From positions 1 to 64,000 of the forward strand of contig JAZUQZ010000027.1 of NCBI GenBank assembly GCA_045626925.1: a stretch of DNA of 64,000 nt, in the 5' to 3' direction. Origin of the DNA: Aphodoplasma sp045626925 (GTDB taxonomy: Bacteria > Bacillota > Clostridia > UBA1381 > UMGS1253). Positions 48,184 to 57,164 of the stretch are shown piece by piece; position 1 is the stretch's first letter, and each line of letters starts with the position of its first letter. A model generated the notes under the pieces. That model ran no database searches. It saw only the letters and a list, made by a program, of their open reading frames with translations, and was not told the DNA's origin. The translations under genes and the position numbers were made by a program.

Positions 48184-49032
48184 ATGGATAACAGCAAAGT
48201 AAAAGAGCTTAGCGTGATTGCCGCAAAAGTCAGAAAAAGTGCACTATTAGGTGTATATACTGCAGCATCAGGCCATCCCGGCGGTTCACTTTCCATTGCA
48301 GATGTATTGACATATCTGTATTTTGAACAAATGAATATTGATCCAAAAAACCCAAAAATGCCCGAGCGTGACAGGTTTGTATTATCAAAGGGGCACTGTG
48401 CTCCTGCACTTTATGGAGTGCTCGCACAACGCGGGTTTTTTAATCCCGACGATATTGCTGAACTCAGAAAATTTGGAAGTTATCTCCAAGGACACCCTGA
48501 TATGAAGGGCATACCCGGCGTAGATATGTCTACTGGCTCACTCGGACAAGGCGTTAGTGCGGCAAATGGTATGGCGCTTAGTGCAAAGCTTAGTGGCATG
48601 GATTACAGAGTATATACTGCTACCGGTGACGGCGAGCTTGAAGAAGGACAGGTTTGGGAGGCAGCAATGTTTGCCGCTCATTACAAGCTTGATAATCTTA
48701 CACTATTTGTTGATAATAATGGCCTACAGATTGATGGTGATATTACAAAAGTAATGAATCCGATGCCTATCAAAGAAAAATATGATGCGTTCGGTTGGCA
48801 CACAATCGAAATCGATGGTCATGACTATAACCAGATTGAAAGCGCTATAAACGAAGCAAAAACAATAAAGGGCAAGCCTACCGCAATTATTTGCAAAACG
48901 ATAAAGGGTAAAGGCGTATCGTTTATGGAAGGACAAGCAAGCTGGCATGGTTCGGCTCCAAATGAAGAGCAGTATAATGCTGCAATTAAAGAGCTTGATG
49001 AGTTTATTGGCGGATTGGAGGCTGGTATTTGA
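48184..49032 (+). CDS. Transketolase, N-terminal subunit
   Basis: 282 residues, thiamine-diphosphate-binding half of the split transketolase. SGHPGGSLSIADVLTYLYF, VLSKGHCAPALYG, and TGDGELEEGQVWEAAMFA with DNNGLQIDG. Non-oxidative pentose phosphate pathway. AAGGAGG upstream; the second subunit starts two bases after the stop. Confidence 0.94.
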   Translation: MDNSKVKELSVIAAKVRKSALLGVYTAASGHPGGSLSIADVLTYLYFEQMNIDPKNPKMPERDRFVLSKGHCAPALYGVLAQRGFFNPDDIAELRKFGSYLQGHPDMKGIPGVDMSTGSLGQGVSAANGMALSAKLSGMDYRVYTATGDGELEEGQVWEAAMFAAHYKLDNLTLFVDNNGLQIDGDITKVMNPMPIKEKYDAFGWHTIEIDGHDYNQIESAINEAKTIKGKPTAIICKTIKGKGVSFMEGQASWHGSAPNEEQYNAAIKELDEFIGGLEAGI

Positions 49033-49033
49033 T

Positions 49034-49987
49034 ATGGCAGAGAATAAAAGTATTGCAACAAGACTTGCATTTGGACAGGAGCTTGCAAAAGTTGGTGCAA
49101 GAGAAGATATTATCGTTTTAGACGCCGATTTGAGCAAATCGACAATGACCGCCGTTTTTAAAGAATCATATCCAGAGCGTCATATAAACTGTGGCATTGC
49201 AGAAGGCAATATGATGGCTACTGCGGCAGGACTTGCAAGTTGTGGCAAAAAAGTGTTTGCAGCAAGCTTTGCTATGTTTGCCGCCGGCAGAGCATATGAA
49301 CAGATTAGAAACTCTATTGCATATCCGTCACTTCCGGTCGTGGTTGTTGGCTCACACGCAGGCGTTACAGTCGGAGAGGATGGTGCTTCACATCAATGCA
49401 TCGAGGATGTTGCTCTTATGCGCGCAATTCCTAATATGACGGTTATATCCCCTGCTGATGGTACAGAAGCAGCAGCAGCGGTGCGCGCGCTCATTGATTA
49501 TGACAAGCCCGCATATCTTCGTGTGAGCAGACTTGCTATGCCGATACTTTTTGATGAAAACGAGTATGGCAAGTTCGAAATCGGCAAAGGCCGTTTAATG
49601 CGTGAAGGAAACGATGTGACAATTATTGCAACCGGACTTTTGATGCATGAAGCGATAAAGGCAGTTGATATGCTCGAAGCAGAAGGCATAAGCGTGCGTC
49701 TTGTAAATATGCCGACAATAAAACCAATTGATAAAGATATTGTAATAGAATCCGCAAAGAAAACAGGCGCCATCGTATGTGTAGAAGAACACAATATAAT
49801 CGGTGGTCTCGGTGATGCTGTCGCAAGTGTTTTGGCACAAAATTGTCCGACTCCGATGGAAATAGTCGGCATTCGTGACAAGTTTGGTGCATCCGGCAAG
49901 CCAAATGTGCTTCTTGATGAATACAAGCTTAGTGCACCACACATTGTTGCATACACAAAATCAGTATTAGAGCACAAAAATGTATAA
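49034..49987 (+). CDS. Transketolase, C-terminal subunit
   Basis: 317 residues from ATG 49034. Pyrimidine-binding half and C-terminal regulatory domain: DADLSKSTMT, CGIAEGNMMATAAGLA, GSHAGVTVGEDGASHQCIED, and VCVEEHNIIGGLGDAVA. Ribosome binding site GGAGG lies within the end of the preceding gene, so synthesis is coupled. Confidence 0.94.
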   Translation: MAENKSIATRLAFGQELAKVGAREDIIVLDADLSKSTMTAVFKESYPERHINCGIAEGNMMATAAGLASCGKKVFAASFAMFAAGRAYEQIRNSIAYPSLPVVVVGSHAGVTVGEDGASHQCIEDVALMRAIPNMTVISPADGTEAAAAVRALIDYDKPAYLRVSRLAMPILFDENEYGKFEIGKGRLMREGNDVTIIATGLLMHEAIKAVDMLEAEGISVRLVNMPTIKPIDKDIVIESAKKTGAIVCVEEHNIIGGLGDAVASVLAQNCPTPMEIVGIRDKFGASGKPNVLLDEYKLSAPHIVAYTKSVLEHKNV

Positions 49988-49991
49988 ATAC

Positions 49992-50020
49992 TTGACAAGA
50001 ATATGTACTTTGTGTATAAT
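49992..50020 (+). promoter_or_regulatory. Promoter of the SCIFF operon
   Basis: Perfect TTGACA (49992-49997), 17-base spacer, perfect TATAAT (50015-50020), five bases after the transketolase stop. Leader about 45 bases. Confidence 0.9.
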
Positions 50021-50071
50021 ATTAACAGTTAATATTTTGCAGTATCATTATGATTTTAGGAGGATATAAAA

Positions 50072-50218
50072 ATGAAACACATTACAACATTAAACAGCGC
50101 AACATTAAAGAATTCTGCAGCAAAGGGTGGTTGTGGCGAGTGTCAGACTTCATGTCAGTCTGCTTGCAAGACCTCGTGCACAGTTGCAAACCAAAAGTGC
50201 GAAAGACTTTCAAAATAG
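50072..50218 (+). CDS. scfA: SCIFF peptide precursor (six cysteines in forty-five)
   Basis: 48 residues, missed by length-limited gene finding. Starts MKHITTLNSATLKNSAAKGG, then the six-Cys core: C21, C24, C28, C32, C36, C43, ending KCERLSK. SCIFF peptides are near-universal in Clostridia; a radical-SAM partner links Cys sulfur to a nearby residue (ranthipeptide). Strong AGGAGG. Function of the mature peptide is not known. Confidence 0.95.
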   Translation: MKHITTLNSATLKNSAAKGGCGECQTSCQSACKTSCTVANQKCERLSK

Positions 50219-50225
50219 TGTTTGC

Positions 50226-50256
50226 TTAAAGGGGCACATATTGTGTCCCTTTATTT
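50226..50256 (+). terminator. Intra-operon terminator between scfA and scfB
   Basis: AAAGGG.CACA/TGTG.CCCTTT-type stem with loop TATT followed by ATTTTTATTTT. Partial read-through would give much precursor and little maturase from one promoter. Confidence 0.75.
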
Positions 50257-50291
50257 TTATTTTATAAAATTTCTTGATAGGAGAATTTATC

Positions 50292-51665
50292 GTGATACAT
50301 TTTTATAAATTGCTTGATAAAAATATTGTACTCGATGTATATAGCGGTGCGGTACATATGCTTGATAATGTTGCGTATGATGTCGTGGCACATTTTGGTC
50401 AAAACTTTGAAAAAAGTGATAAAGCATTATGCTCACTTGTGGAGGCGCTCGGCAAAAAATATACCAAAGAGCAAATCAAGGATGCATATGATGAAATATG
50501 CGAGCTATATGAGAACGACCTTTTATACACAAACGACATATATGCCGAATATGCAAAAAAGCTTGACAAGCGCTCGGTTGTAAAGGCGATGTGCCTTCAT
50601 ATAGCACACGATTGCAACCTTCGTTGTAAGTATTGCTTTGCCGATACTGGTAGTTTTCATCGTTCTCGTTCAATGATGAGCGCTGATGTCGGCAAAAAGG
50701 CGATTGATTTTGTTATAAAAAACTCCGGCAATCGTAAAAATATAGAAATTGATTATTTTGGTGGCGAGCCATTGATGAATTTTGATGTTGTGCGCCAGAT
50801 TACAGAATATGCAAAAGAACAAGGCAAAAAGCACTCTAAAAACTTTCGCTTTACTATAACGACAAACGGACTTTTGCTTGATGAGAATAAAAAGAAGTAC
50901 ATAAACGAAAATATGTCAAACATTGTTTTAAGCATAGATGGAACAAAAGAGGTAAACGACAAAGTGCGCGTACGCGTTGACGGAAGCGGGAGCTATGACT
51001 CAATAGTGCCAAAGTTTAAAGATATTGCCGAGTCAAGAAATCAGGATAATTATTATGTGCGTGGCACATTTACGGCATATAATCTTGATTTTGCAAAAGA
51101 TGTATTGCATCTTGCTGACCTTGGTTTTAAACAAACAAGTGTAGAGCCGGTTGTGGCGCCGTATGAAGAGAGCTATGCCCTTCGTGAAGAACACCTGCCG
51201 ACTATATATGCCGAATATGAAAAGCTTGCTCGTGAATATGTCGACAGACGCAAAAACGGCAAAGCGTTCAACTTTTTCCACTTTATGATTGACCTTACAC
51301 AAGGGCCTTGTGTCATAAAGCGTATGTCAGGCTGTGGCAGTGGACACGAATACATAGCGGTAACACCTGAAGGTGATATATACCCATGCCACCAATTTGT
51401 CGGCAACGAGGATTTTAAAATGGGCAGTGTAATGGACGGAAGCTTTGATGAAGATATCAAAAATACATTTATGCGCTCAAATGTTTATACAAAAGAAGCA
51501 TGCAGCGAATGTTTTGCAAAGTTTTATTGTTCAGGCGGTTGTCCTGCAAACGCATACAACTTTAACAAAGACATTGACAAGCCGTACAAGCTCGCTTGTG
51601 ATATGGAACGAAAACGCGTTGAATGTGCACTCGCAATTGCGGCATGTCTTAGTGAAGAGCAGTAA
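50292..51665 (+). CDS. scfB: SCIFF maturase, radical SAM thioether-forming enzyme
   Basis: 457 residues from GTG 50292 (ATAGGAG). N-terminal peptide-recognition part (1-95), radical SAM motif HDCNLRCKYCF (C108, C112, C115), YFGGEPLMNF, and SPASM auxiliary-cluster cysteines in GCGSGHEYIAVTPEGDIYPC and CSECFAKFYCSGGCPANAY. Forms the thioether cross-link on ScfA. The pair is conserved as a unit. Confidence 0.95.
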   Translation: MIHFYKLLDKNIVLDVYSGAVHMLDNVAYDVVAHFGQNFEKSDKALCSLVEALGKKYTKEQIKDAYDEICELYENDLLYTNDIYAEYAKKLDKRSVVKAMCLHIAHDCNLRCKYCFADTGSFHRSRSMMSADVGKKAIDFVIKNSGNRKNIEIDYFGGEPLMNFDVVRQITEYAKEQGKKHSKNFRFTITTNGLLLDENKKKYINENMSNIVLSIDGTKEVNDKVRVRVDGSGSYDSIVPKFKDIAESRNQDNYYVRGTFTAYNLDFAKDVLHLADLGFKQTSVEPVVAPYEESYALREEHLPTIYAEYEKLAREYVDRRKNGKAFNFFHFMIDLTQGPCVIKRMSGCGSGHEYIAVTPEGDIYPCHQFVGNEDFKMGSVMDGSFDEDIKNTFMRSNVYTKEACSECFAKFYCSGGCPANAYNFNKDIDKPYKLACDMERKRVECALAIAACLSEEQ

Positions 51666-51679
51666 AATATAATTAAAAT

Positions 51680-51713
51680 AAAAAAACAGAGCAATATTGC
51701 TCTGTTTTTTTTA
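51680..51713. terminator. Bidirectional terminator
   Basis: AAAAAACAGAGCAA/TTGCTCTGTTTTTT stem between scfB (+) and rlmB (-). Confidence 0.9.
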
Positions 51714-51722
51714 TAAAATTTA

Positions 51723-52478
51723 TTAGCCTCTTTTTCGCATTACTTCGTACATGAGCACACCTGCTGCAACAGATGCATTAAGGCTGTTTATTTTACCCTT
51801 CATCGGTATGCTTATAAGAAAATCACAGCTTTCCTTAACAAGTCTGCTCATCCCTTCACCCTCAGAACCGATTACAACAGCAATCGGACCACTCAAATCC
51901 GCTCCATAGATGTCATTTTCTCCATCTGCATCTGTACCATATACCCATATACCCGCTTTTTTTAAATCATCAATACAGCGTGAAAGGTTTGTAACCTTTG
52001 CAATCTTCATGTATTCGGTTGCACCTGCGGCTGCTTTTGCACAGGTAGCCGAAAGACCAACACTTCTATGTTTTGGAATGATTACGCCGTGTGCCCCGCA
52101 ACAATGCGCCGTACGGATTATCGACCCAAGGTTGTGTGCATCATTTAACGAATCACATATTACGATAAATGGTGGCTCGCCACATTCCTTTGCATAGGCC
52201 AAAATATCATCTACACTTGCATATTCTGCTGCCGCAACATATGCTATGATGCCTTGATGTGCGCCTGTTTGGCTTATTGCATCAAGCTTTGAGCGTTCGA
52301 CCTCACTTATAAGTATGCGTTTTTCCTTTGCAAGTGCAATTATGCGTGTTATCGAACCTTTATTATCAGATTTTGCAATCAATATTTTGTCGATTTGTCT
52401 TCCGCTTTTGAGCGCCTCAAATACAGGATTTCGTCCTTCTAATATATCATCACGCTCTTCTTTTGCGTTATTATTCAT
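51723..52478 (-). CDS. rlmB: 23S rRNA (guanosine-2'-O-)-methyltransferase RlmB/TrmH family
   Basis: 251 residues. N-terminal substrate-binding domain with ILEGRNPVFEAL; SPOUT domain with DSLNDAHNLGSIIRTAHCCG (catalytic Arg/Asn), IAVVIGSEGEGMSRL and IPMKGKINSLNASVAA. In many Bacillota it follows mrnC; here it ends the lysC group instead. GGGAGAAAG upstream. Confidence 0.94.
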   Translation of the reverse strand: MNNNAKEERDDILEGRNPVFEALKSGRQIDKILIAKSDNKGSITRIIALAKEKRILISEVERSKLDAISQTGAHQGIIAYVAAAEYASVDDILAYAKECGEPPFIVICDSLNDAHNLGSIIRTAHCCGAHGVIIPKHRSVGLSATCAKAAAGATEYMKIAKVTNLSRCIDDLKKAGIWVYGTDADGENDIYGADLSGPIAVVIGSEGEGMSRLVKESCDFLISIPMKGKINSLNASVAAGVLMYEVMRKRG

Positions 52479-52499
52479 AATCTTTCTCCCAAATGCCTG

Positions 52500-53711
52500 T
52501 TAGTTGGCCATATTAAATTCGTCATGAATTGCAACAACGGCACGCTCTGCATCCTTACGGTCAATAAGCACCGATACCTTAATTTCGCTTGTAGCAATCA
52601 TATGAATATTTATGTGCGACTTATAAAGCGCCTCAAACATCTTTGCGGCTACACCCGGATTTGTAACCATGCCTGCACCAACGATTGATACCTTTGATAC
52701 ATCATCGTTCCATTGGATATCCTTTGCACCGATTGAGCCATTGTTCTCTTTTATACACTCAATAACCTCTTCAAGATTTGACGATGCAACAGTAAAGCTT
52801 ATATCCTTTGTATTATTTCTGCCTATCGATTGAATAATAAGGTCAACATTTATATTATGCTTTGCCAATAATGAGAATATACTAAAGGCCTTGCCCGGAG
52901 TATCCTCCACCTCTATAAGAGAAATTCTTGCAGTATCATTATCACGCGTTACACCGCGCACCAACATTTTTTCCACATCATTTACCTCCTTAACAATAGT
53001 TCCTGTTACTTTGTGAAGGCTTGATAAAACCATAAGCTTCACATTATATTTTTTTGCCATTTCAACCGAACGGTTATTTAAAACATTTGCACCAAGAGAT
53101 GCAAGCTCAAGCATTTCATCATACGAAATTTCATCAAGCTTCTTTGCATCTTTGACTATTCGAGGGTCTGCTGTATATACACCGTCAACATCCGTATATA
53201 TCTCACACGCATCAGCCTTTAACGCCGCAGCAAGTGCAACCGCCGATGTGTCAGAACCACCACGACCAAGCGTCGTTATGTCATCATATTTGTTAATTCC
53301 TTGAAAGCCTGCCACAATAACGATATTATTTTTATCAAGCTCTGCATTCAATCTGTCTGTATCAATTTTTAACAAACGCGCAGTCGAATAATTAGGATTT
53401 GTTTTCATGCCTGCCTGCCATCCTGTAAGTGATATTACAGGAAAACCAAGCGACTCAATCGCCATAGCAAGAAGTGAAATCGAAATCTGCTCACCCGTTG
53501 CCAAAAGCATATCCATCTCTCTTTTTGAAGGCTTTTTGTTAATTTCTCGTGCCTTTTCAATAAGTTCGTCCGTTGTATCGCCCTGCGCTGAAACAACAAC
53601 GACAACATCGTTGCCCGCTTTGTAAGTATCTGTAATCGTGCGTGCAACATTAAAAACCTTTTCAGCATTAGCTACAGAGCTTCCGCCAAATTTTTGTACG
53701 ATTAAACTCAC
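52500..53711 (-). CDS. lysC: Aspartate kinase
   Basis: 403 residues, GTG start with AGGAGG. Kinase domain LIVQKFGGSSVANAEKV, GRGGSDTSAVALAAAL and DVDGVYTADPRIV; two C-terminal ACT domains (about 265-400, VEDTPGKAFSIFSLL and NPGVAAKMFEAL) for lysine/threonine feedback. First step of the aspartate family pathway; adjacent hom sends flux to threonine/methionine. Confidence 0.95.
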   Translation of the reverse strand: MSLIVQKFGGSSVANAEKVFNVARTITDTYKAGNDVVVVVSAQGDTTDELIEKAREINKKPSKREMDMLLATGEQISISLLAMAIESLGFPVISLTGWQAGMKTNPNYSTARLLKIDTDRLNAELDKNNIVIVAGFQGINKYDDITTLGRGGSDTSAVALAAALKADACEIYTDVDGVYTADPRIVKDAKKLDEISYDEMLELASLGANVLNNRSVEMAKKYNVKLMVLSSLHKVTGTIVKEVNDVEKMLVRGVTRDNDTARISLIEVEDTPGKAFSIFSLLAKHNINVDLIIQSIGRNNTKDISFTVASSNLEEVIECIKENNGSIGAKDIQWNDDVSKVSIVGAGMVTNPGVAAKMFEALYKSHINIHMIATSEIKVSVLIDRKDAERAVVAIHDEFNMAN

Positions 53712-53762
53712 TGTTGTATCCTCCTTATATTATTGTTTACATATTATACTAACAACTCTGTA

Positions 53763-54968
53763 TCAATCCTGCATAACTCTAATCTTGCTCACAATTTCGC
53801 CACCGAGTGACAAAAGCTTTTTGTCAATATTTTCCTCTGTATCAACAGGCGCAATAAAGCATATCTGCTCCCCGTCTGTAAGGATATGTTGTTTTCCAAA
53901 TACAGACTCTATCTGTGATTTGTCCACCCCATTTATACGAATAAACATCGAAATCTCTGCTTTTTTATAATCGTCAATATATCCATCAGCACATGGCTCC
54001 CAGATATAATTTTTATTATCAGAGCTTTTTACAATATCTATTACATCAGCTACGACCGCACTTGCTGTAGGAAGTTTGCCCGCGCCACGACCATAAAACA
54101 TCACATCGCCCACCTGATTGCCACGCACCATTATTGCATTAAACACATCTTCAACACTTGAAAGAGGATTACTCATCGGTACAAGCATAGGTGATACGAG
54201 ACATATTACCTTATCGTTAAAGCTTTTTGTATAACCGATAAGCTTAATCACATAACCAAATGCCTCTGCAATTTTTACATCATCTAATGTAATGTTTGTG
54301 ATGCCTTCGGCATATACCTTTGACGAATCAACAGCCTTGCCAAACGCAAGTGATGCAAGTATACATATCTTTCTGCATGCATCGTGTCCCTCTACATCGG
54401 CTGCCGGATTGCGTTCTGCATAGCCTTTCTCCTGTGCCTGCACAAGCGCCGTTTCAAAGCTTATGCCGTCTTTTATCATCTTTGTTAAAATATAGTTTGT
54501 TGTGCCATTAAGTATACCAAAAATTTCTGTAATTTCATTTGCAGCAAGGCATGTATTAAGCGGTCTTATAACCGGTATTCCACCACCAACGCTTGCCTCA
54601 AAAAGATAGTTTGCATTTTTTTCGCGTGCAATTTTCAAAAGCTCTGTACCATGCATTGCAACAAGCTCCTTATTGCTTGTAACAACACTTTTGCCACATA
54701 GAAGTGCCGACTTTGTAAAACGATATCCCGGCTCAAGTCCACCCATTGTTTCAACAACTATATCAATTGAGCTATCATTTAAAATATCATCAAAATCCTT
54801 TGTAAAAATCTCCTTTTGCGGATGGTCATCAAACTCGCGCAAATCTAAGACTCTTTTTACGCTTATTTGCTTTCCTGTTTTGCGCTTTATACTGTCTGCG
54901 TTTGTTTTTAAAACCTCATACACACCCGAGCCAACCGTACCGTAGCCCAAAATCGCTATATTAACCAT
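53763..54968 (-). CDS. hom: Homoserine dehydrogenase
   Basis: 401 residues from ATG 54968 (GGAGGAG). NAD(P) site VNIAILGYGTVGSGVYEVL, ANYLFEASVGGGIPVIRPL, GILNGTTNYILTKM, EGHDACRKICILASLAFG (catalytic Asp/Lys), and a C-terminal ACT domain (about 325-400). Sits between the ACT-domain protein and lysC. Confidence 0.95.
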   Translation of the reverse strand: MVNIAILGYGTVGSGVYEVLKTNADSIKRKTGKQISVKRVLDLREFDDHPQKEIFTKDFDDILNDSSIDIVVETMGGLEPGYRFTKSALLCGKSVVTSNKELVAMHGTELLKIAREKNANYLFEASVGGGIPVIRPLNTCLAANEITEIFGILNGTTNYILTKMIKDGISFETALVQAQEKGYAERNPAADVEGHDACRKICILASLAFGKAVDSSKVYAEGITNITLDDVKIAEAFGYVIKLIGYTKSFNDKVICLVSPMLVPMSNPLSSVEDVFNAIMVRGNQVGDVMFYGRGAGKLPTASAVVADVIDIVKSSDNKNYIWEPCADGYIDDYKKAEISMFIRINGVDKSQIESVFGKQHILTDGEQICFIAPVDTEENIDKKLLSLGGEIVSKIRVMQD

Positions 54969-55014
54969 AATAATCTCCTCCAACTGTTAATATTAAATAT
55001 ATACAACACAAGGC

Positions 55015-55458
55015 CTACTCCCCTGCAATTATTTCAAGTCTTTTTACCCCTTCAATCGCCTTAAGCTTTTTTAATAGTGCACCAACGGTTTTGTTCATGC
55101 CCTCTGTACGAAAGGATATTGTGATGTTTGCTGAATTATTAACGGGTATGTTTTGATTTATCGTAAGCACGCTCACACACGCCTGGGCCAAAACCTTAAG
55201 CACTTGTGAAAGTATGCCCGACACATCTAAAAGCTCCATAAACAGAGTTATTATTTTATCTTTACCCATATCCTCTATAGAAAAAACACAATCCTTATAT
55301 TTGTAAAATGCCGAACGACTTATTTTGAGCATTTGCGCTGCCTCACTCGCCGTTTTACATTTGCCTGTTTTTAGCAGGCGCTTTGCCTCAACAACCTTTG
55401 GAAATATGTCCGGCAAAACCGCTGTATCAACAAGCAGATAAGAAGGTTTGTTTGTCAT
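55015..55458 (-). CDS. pheB: ACT domain-containing protein, PheB type (UPF0735)
   Basis: 147 residues from ATG 55458 (AAGGAGGGG). N-terminal HTH-like segment TGKCKTASEAAQMLKISRSA and ACT domain FMELLDVSGILSQVLKVLAQ. UPF0735/PheB proteins typically precede hom in Bacillota and are presumed amino-acid sensors. The role is inferred from the family and place. Confidence 0.9.
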   Translation of the reverse strand: MTNKPSYLLVDTAVLPDIFPKVVEAKRLLKTGKCKTASEAAQMLKISRSAFYKYKDCVFSIEDMGKDKIITLFMELLDVSGILSQVLKVLAQACVSVLTINQNIPVNNSANITISFRTEGMNKTVGALLKKLKAIEGVKRLEIIAGE

Positions 55459-55511
55459 TCGTGTCCCCTCCTTTGTCCGCGCACGAAATACATTTGTGTG
55501 CCATATAAAGA

Positions 55512-55540
55512 ATGATAACATTAAAAACATGCCTTGTCAA
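55512..55540 (-). promoter_or_regulatory. Promoter of the pheB-hom-lysC operon
   Basis: Minus strand TTGACA (55540-55535), 17-base spacer, TATCAT (55517-55512). Confidence 0.8.
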
Positions 55541-55688
55541 GAGAAAATATATAAAAAATAACAAAATTTTAAGCAATAAAAAAAGGAAAAACGCATAAAC
55601 ATGTAGAATTTAATCAAATAGGCATGTATTTTGCTCTAAACATAGTAAATTGTTATAAAAATAGTATGAAAAGGGAGGCGTTTTCGTA

Positions 55689-56153
55689 ATGGAAGCTCCA
55701 AAAAAATTTAAATTATCAATGTTTGGTTTTAAGAAAAAAGATGTAAACGCATACATAATGGATTGTGCACAAAAGGCTGAAAACATAAAAAAAGAGCTTG
55801 AAGAAAAAAACAAAGCTCTTGAAGCAAAGGTAGCTGAGCTTTCAGAAAAAAATACAGTGTATGAAAAAGAGCGCGCTTGTATAGCTGATGCACTATTAAA
55901 AGCAAAGCTTGAAGCGGACAATATGATTGTCGAGGCAAAAAAAGAAACAGACAAAGTGCGTGGCAACCTTGATAGAGAGCTTGAAGAACTTAAAGACAAA
56001 ATACGCGCTGAAAAGGTACGCGTAAATGAAATAAGAGAAGATGCAAAAGCAACTCTTGAAGAGTATATATCGCGTCTTAATAGCATAGATATAAAAGCAG
56101 GAAGCGACGATGAGTCTGATGATAATACATCGGGCGATGTTGCGATTTGGTAA
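55689..56153 (+). CDS. DivIVA/GpsB-like coiled-coil protein
   Basis: 154 residues. Short N-terminal segment FKLSMFGFKKKDVNAYIMDC recalls the DivIVA lipid-binding start (Phe..aromatic, then D/E-V..Y), followed by a long charged coiled coil (about 20-135) and an acidic Ser/Asp tail. Likely soluble or membrane-peripheral. GGGAGG before ATG. Lies upstream of uppP, compatible with a cell-wall or division role. Confidence 0.7.
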   Translation: MEAPKKFKLSMFGFKKKDVNAYIMDCAQKAENIKKELEEKNKALEAKVAELSEKNTVYEKERACIADALLKAKLEADNMIVEAKKETDKVRGNLDRELEELKDKIRAEKVRVNEIREDAKATLEEYISRLNSIDIKAGSDDESDDNTSGDVAIW

Positions 56154-56217
56154 AATAAACATACGGTGTGCCTTATAAAACTATATAAGGCACATATTTA
56201 TATTAAAAAGAGAGGAT

Positions 56218-57057
56218 ATGACTTATATGAATACATTTGAGGCACTTATAATGGGTCTTGTGCAGGGTTTGACAGAGTTTTTACCCATATCAAGCTCCGG
56301 TCATCTTGTAATCTTTGGCCAGATTTTAAACATAAATATAAGCGACGGTAATGCGTTCTCGGTGCTTTTACACCTTGCAACCTTTATATCGGTATGCATC
56401 GTATATTATAAAGATGTAGTCGAGCTTGTAAAAGAATTTTTCCTTATGATAGCAGACATCTTTCGTGGCAAGTTTAACCTTGATAGGCCGTATAGGCGTA
56501 TGCTTGTTATGCTTATAATCGCTACTATACCCGCCGTTGTTGTTGGCTTTTTATTCAAGCTTCTGGACCTTGACAGTGTATTATCAAGTCTTATGACCGT
56601 TAGTATAATGCTACTTTTTACATCAGCACTTATGTATGCGGTTGATAAATTTAATGATAATAATTTTGATGCATCAAATGCAAAATTTAAGAGCGCTTTT
56701 TATGTTGGTATTGCACAGGCGTGCGCACTTATGCCTGGTCTTTCAAGGAGTGGCTCTACAATTACTGCTGCTCGTGCACTCGGTTATAAAAAAGAGTTTG
56801 CAATAAAGTTTTCATTTCTGATGTCGCTTCCGGCAATAATTGGTGCTGCGGTATTGGAGGGTGCTGACCTTATTATGAGTGGTGGCTTTTCGGTAGAGCT
56901 TATGCCACTCGTTGTCGGCTTTTTGGCAGCGGCAATCTCCGGTGTGCTTGCGATAAAATTTCTTATTAACCTTTTAAATAAAAACAAGTTCTACATTTTC
57001 TCTATATACTGTGCCATCGTGGGAATTATAGGTATTTTATACACCGTTATTAAATAG
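56218..57057 (+). CDS. uppP: Undecaprenyl-diphosphatase UppP (BacA)
   Basis: 279 residues, polytopic. GLTEFLPISSSGHLVIFGQ (catalytic Glu-rich first motif) and LMPGLSRSGSTITAARALG (second). Dephosphorylates C55-PP to regenerate the wall lipid carrier. ATG 56218 or 56227 (the latter better spaced from AGAGAGG). Confidence 0.96.
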   Translation: MTYMNTFEALIMGLVQGLTEFLPISSSGHLVIFGQILNINISDGNAFSVLLHLATFISVCIVYYKDVVELVKEFFLMIADIFRGKFNLDRPYRRMLVMLIIATIPAVVVGFLFKLLDLDSVLSSLMTVSIMLLFTSALMYAVDKFNDNNFDASNAKFKSAFYVGIAQACALMPGLSRSGSTITAARALGYKKEFAIKFSFLMSLPAIIGAAVLEGADLIMSGGFSVELMPLVVGFLAAAISGVLAIKFLINLLNKNKFYIFSIYCAIVGIIGILYTVIK

Positions 57058-57070
57058 AAAGTTTTTCATA

Positions 57071-57120
57071 ATCAAAAACGAGGTTTTCCGGATAAAATTT
57101 GGGAAACCTCTTGATTTTTT
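57071..57120 (+). terminator. Terminator of uppP
   Basis: AGGTTT.CC/GGGAAACCT core stem (with outer ATCAA/TTGAT) followed by TTTTTTG. Confidence 0.75.
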
Positions 57121-57164
57121 GTGCGATATGCGTCACAATATATATAGGCAGGTGATGAGTGTAT

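Noticed and set aside
55610..56162. Minus-strand frames opposite the DivIVA-like gene
   Set aside because: Ser/Phe-rich complements of a coiled-coil coding region without ribosome binding sites.
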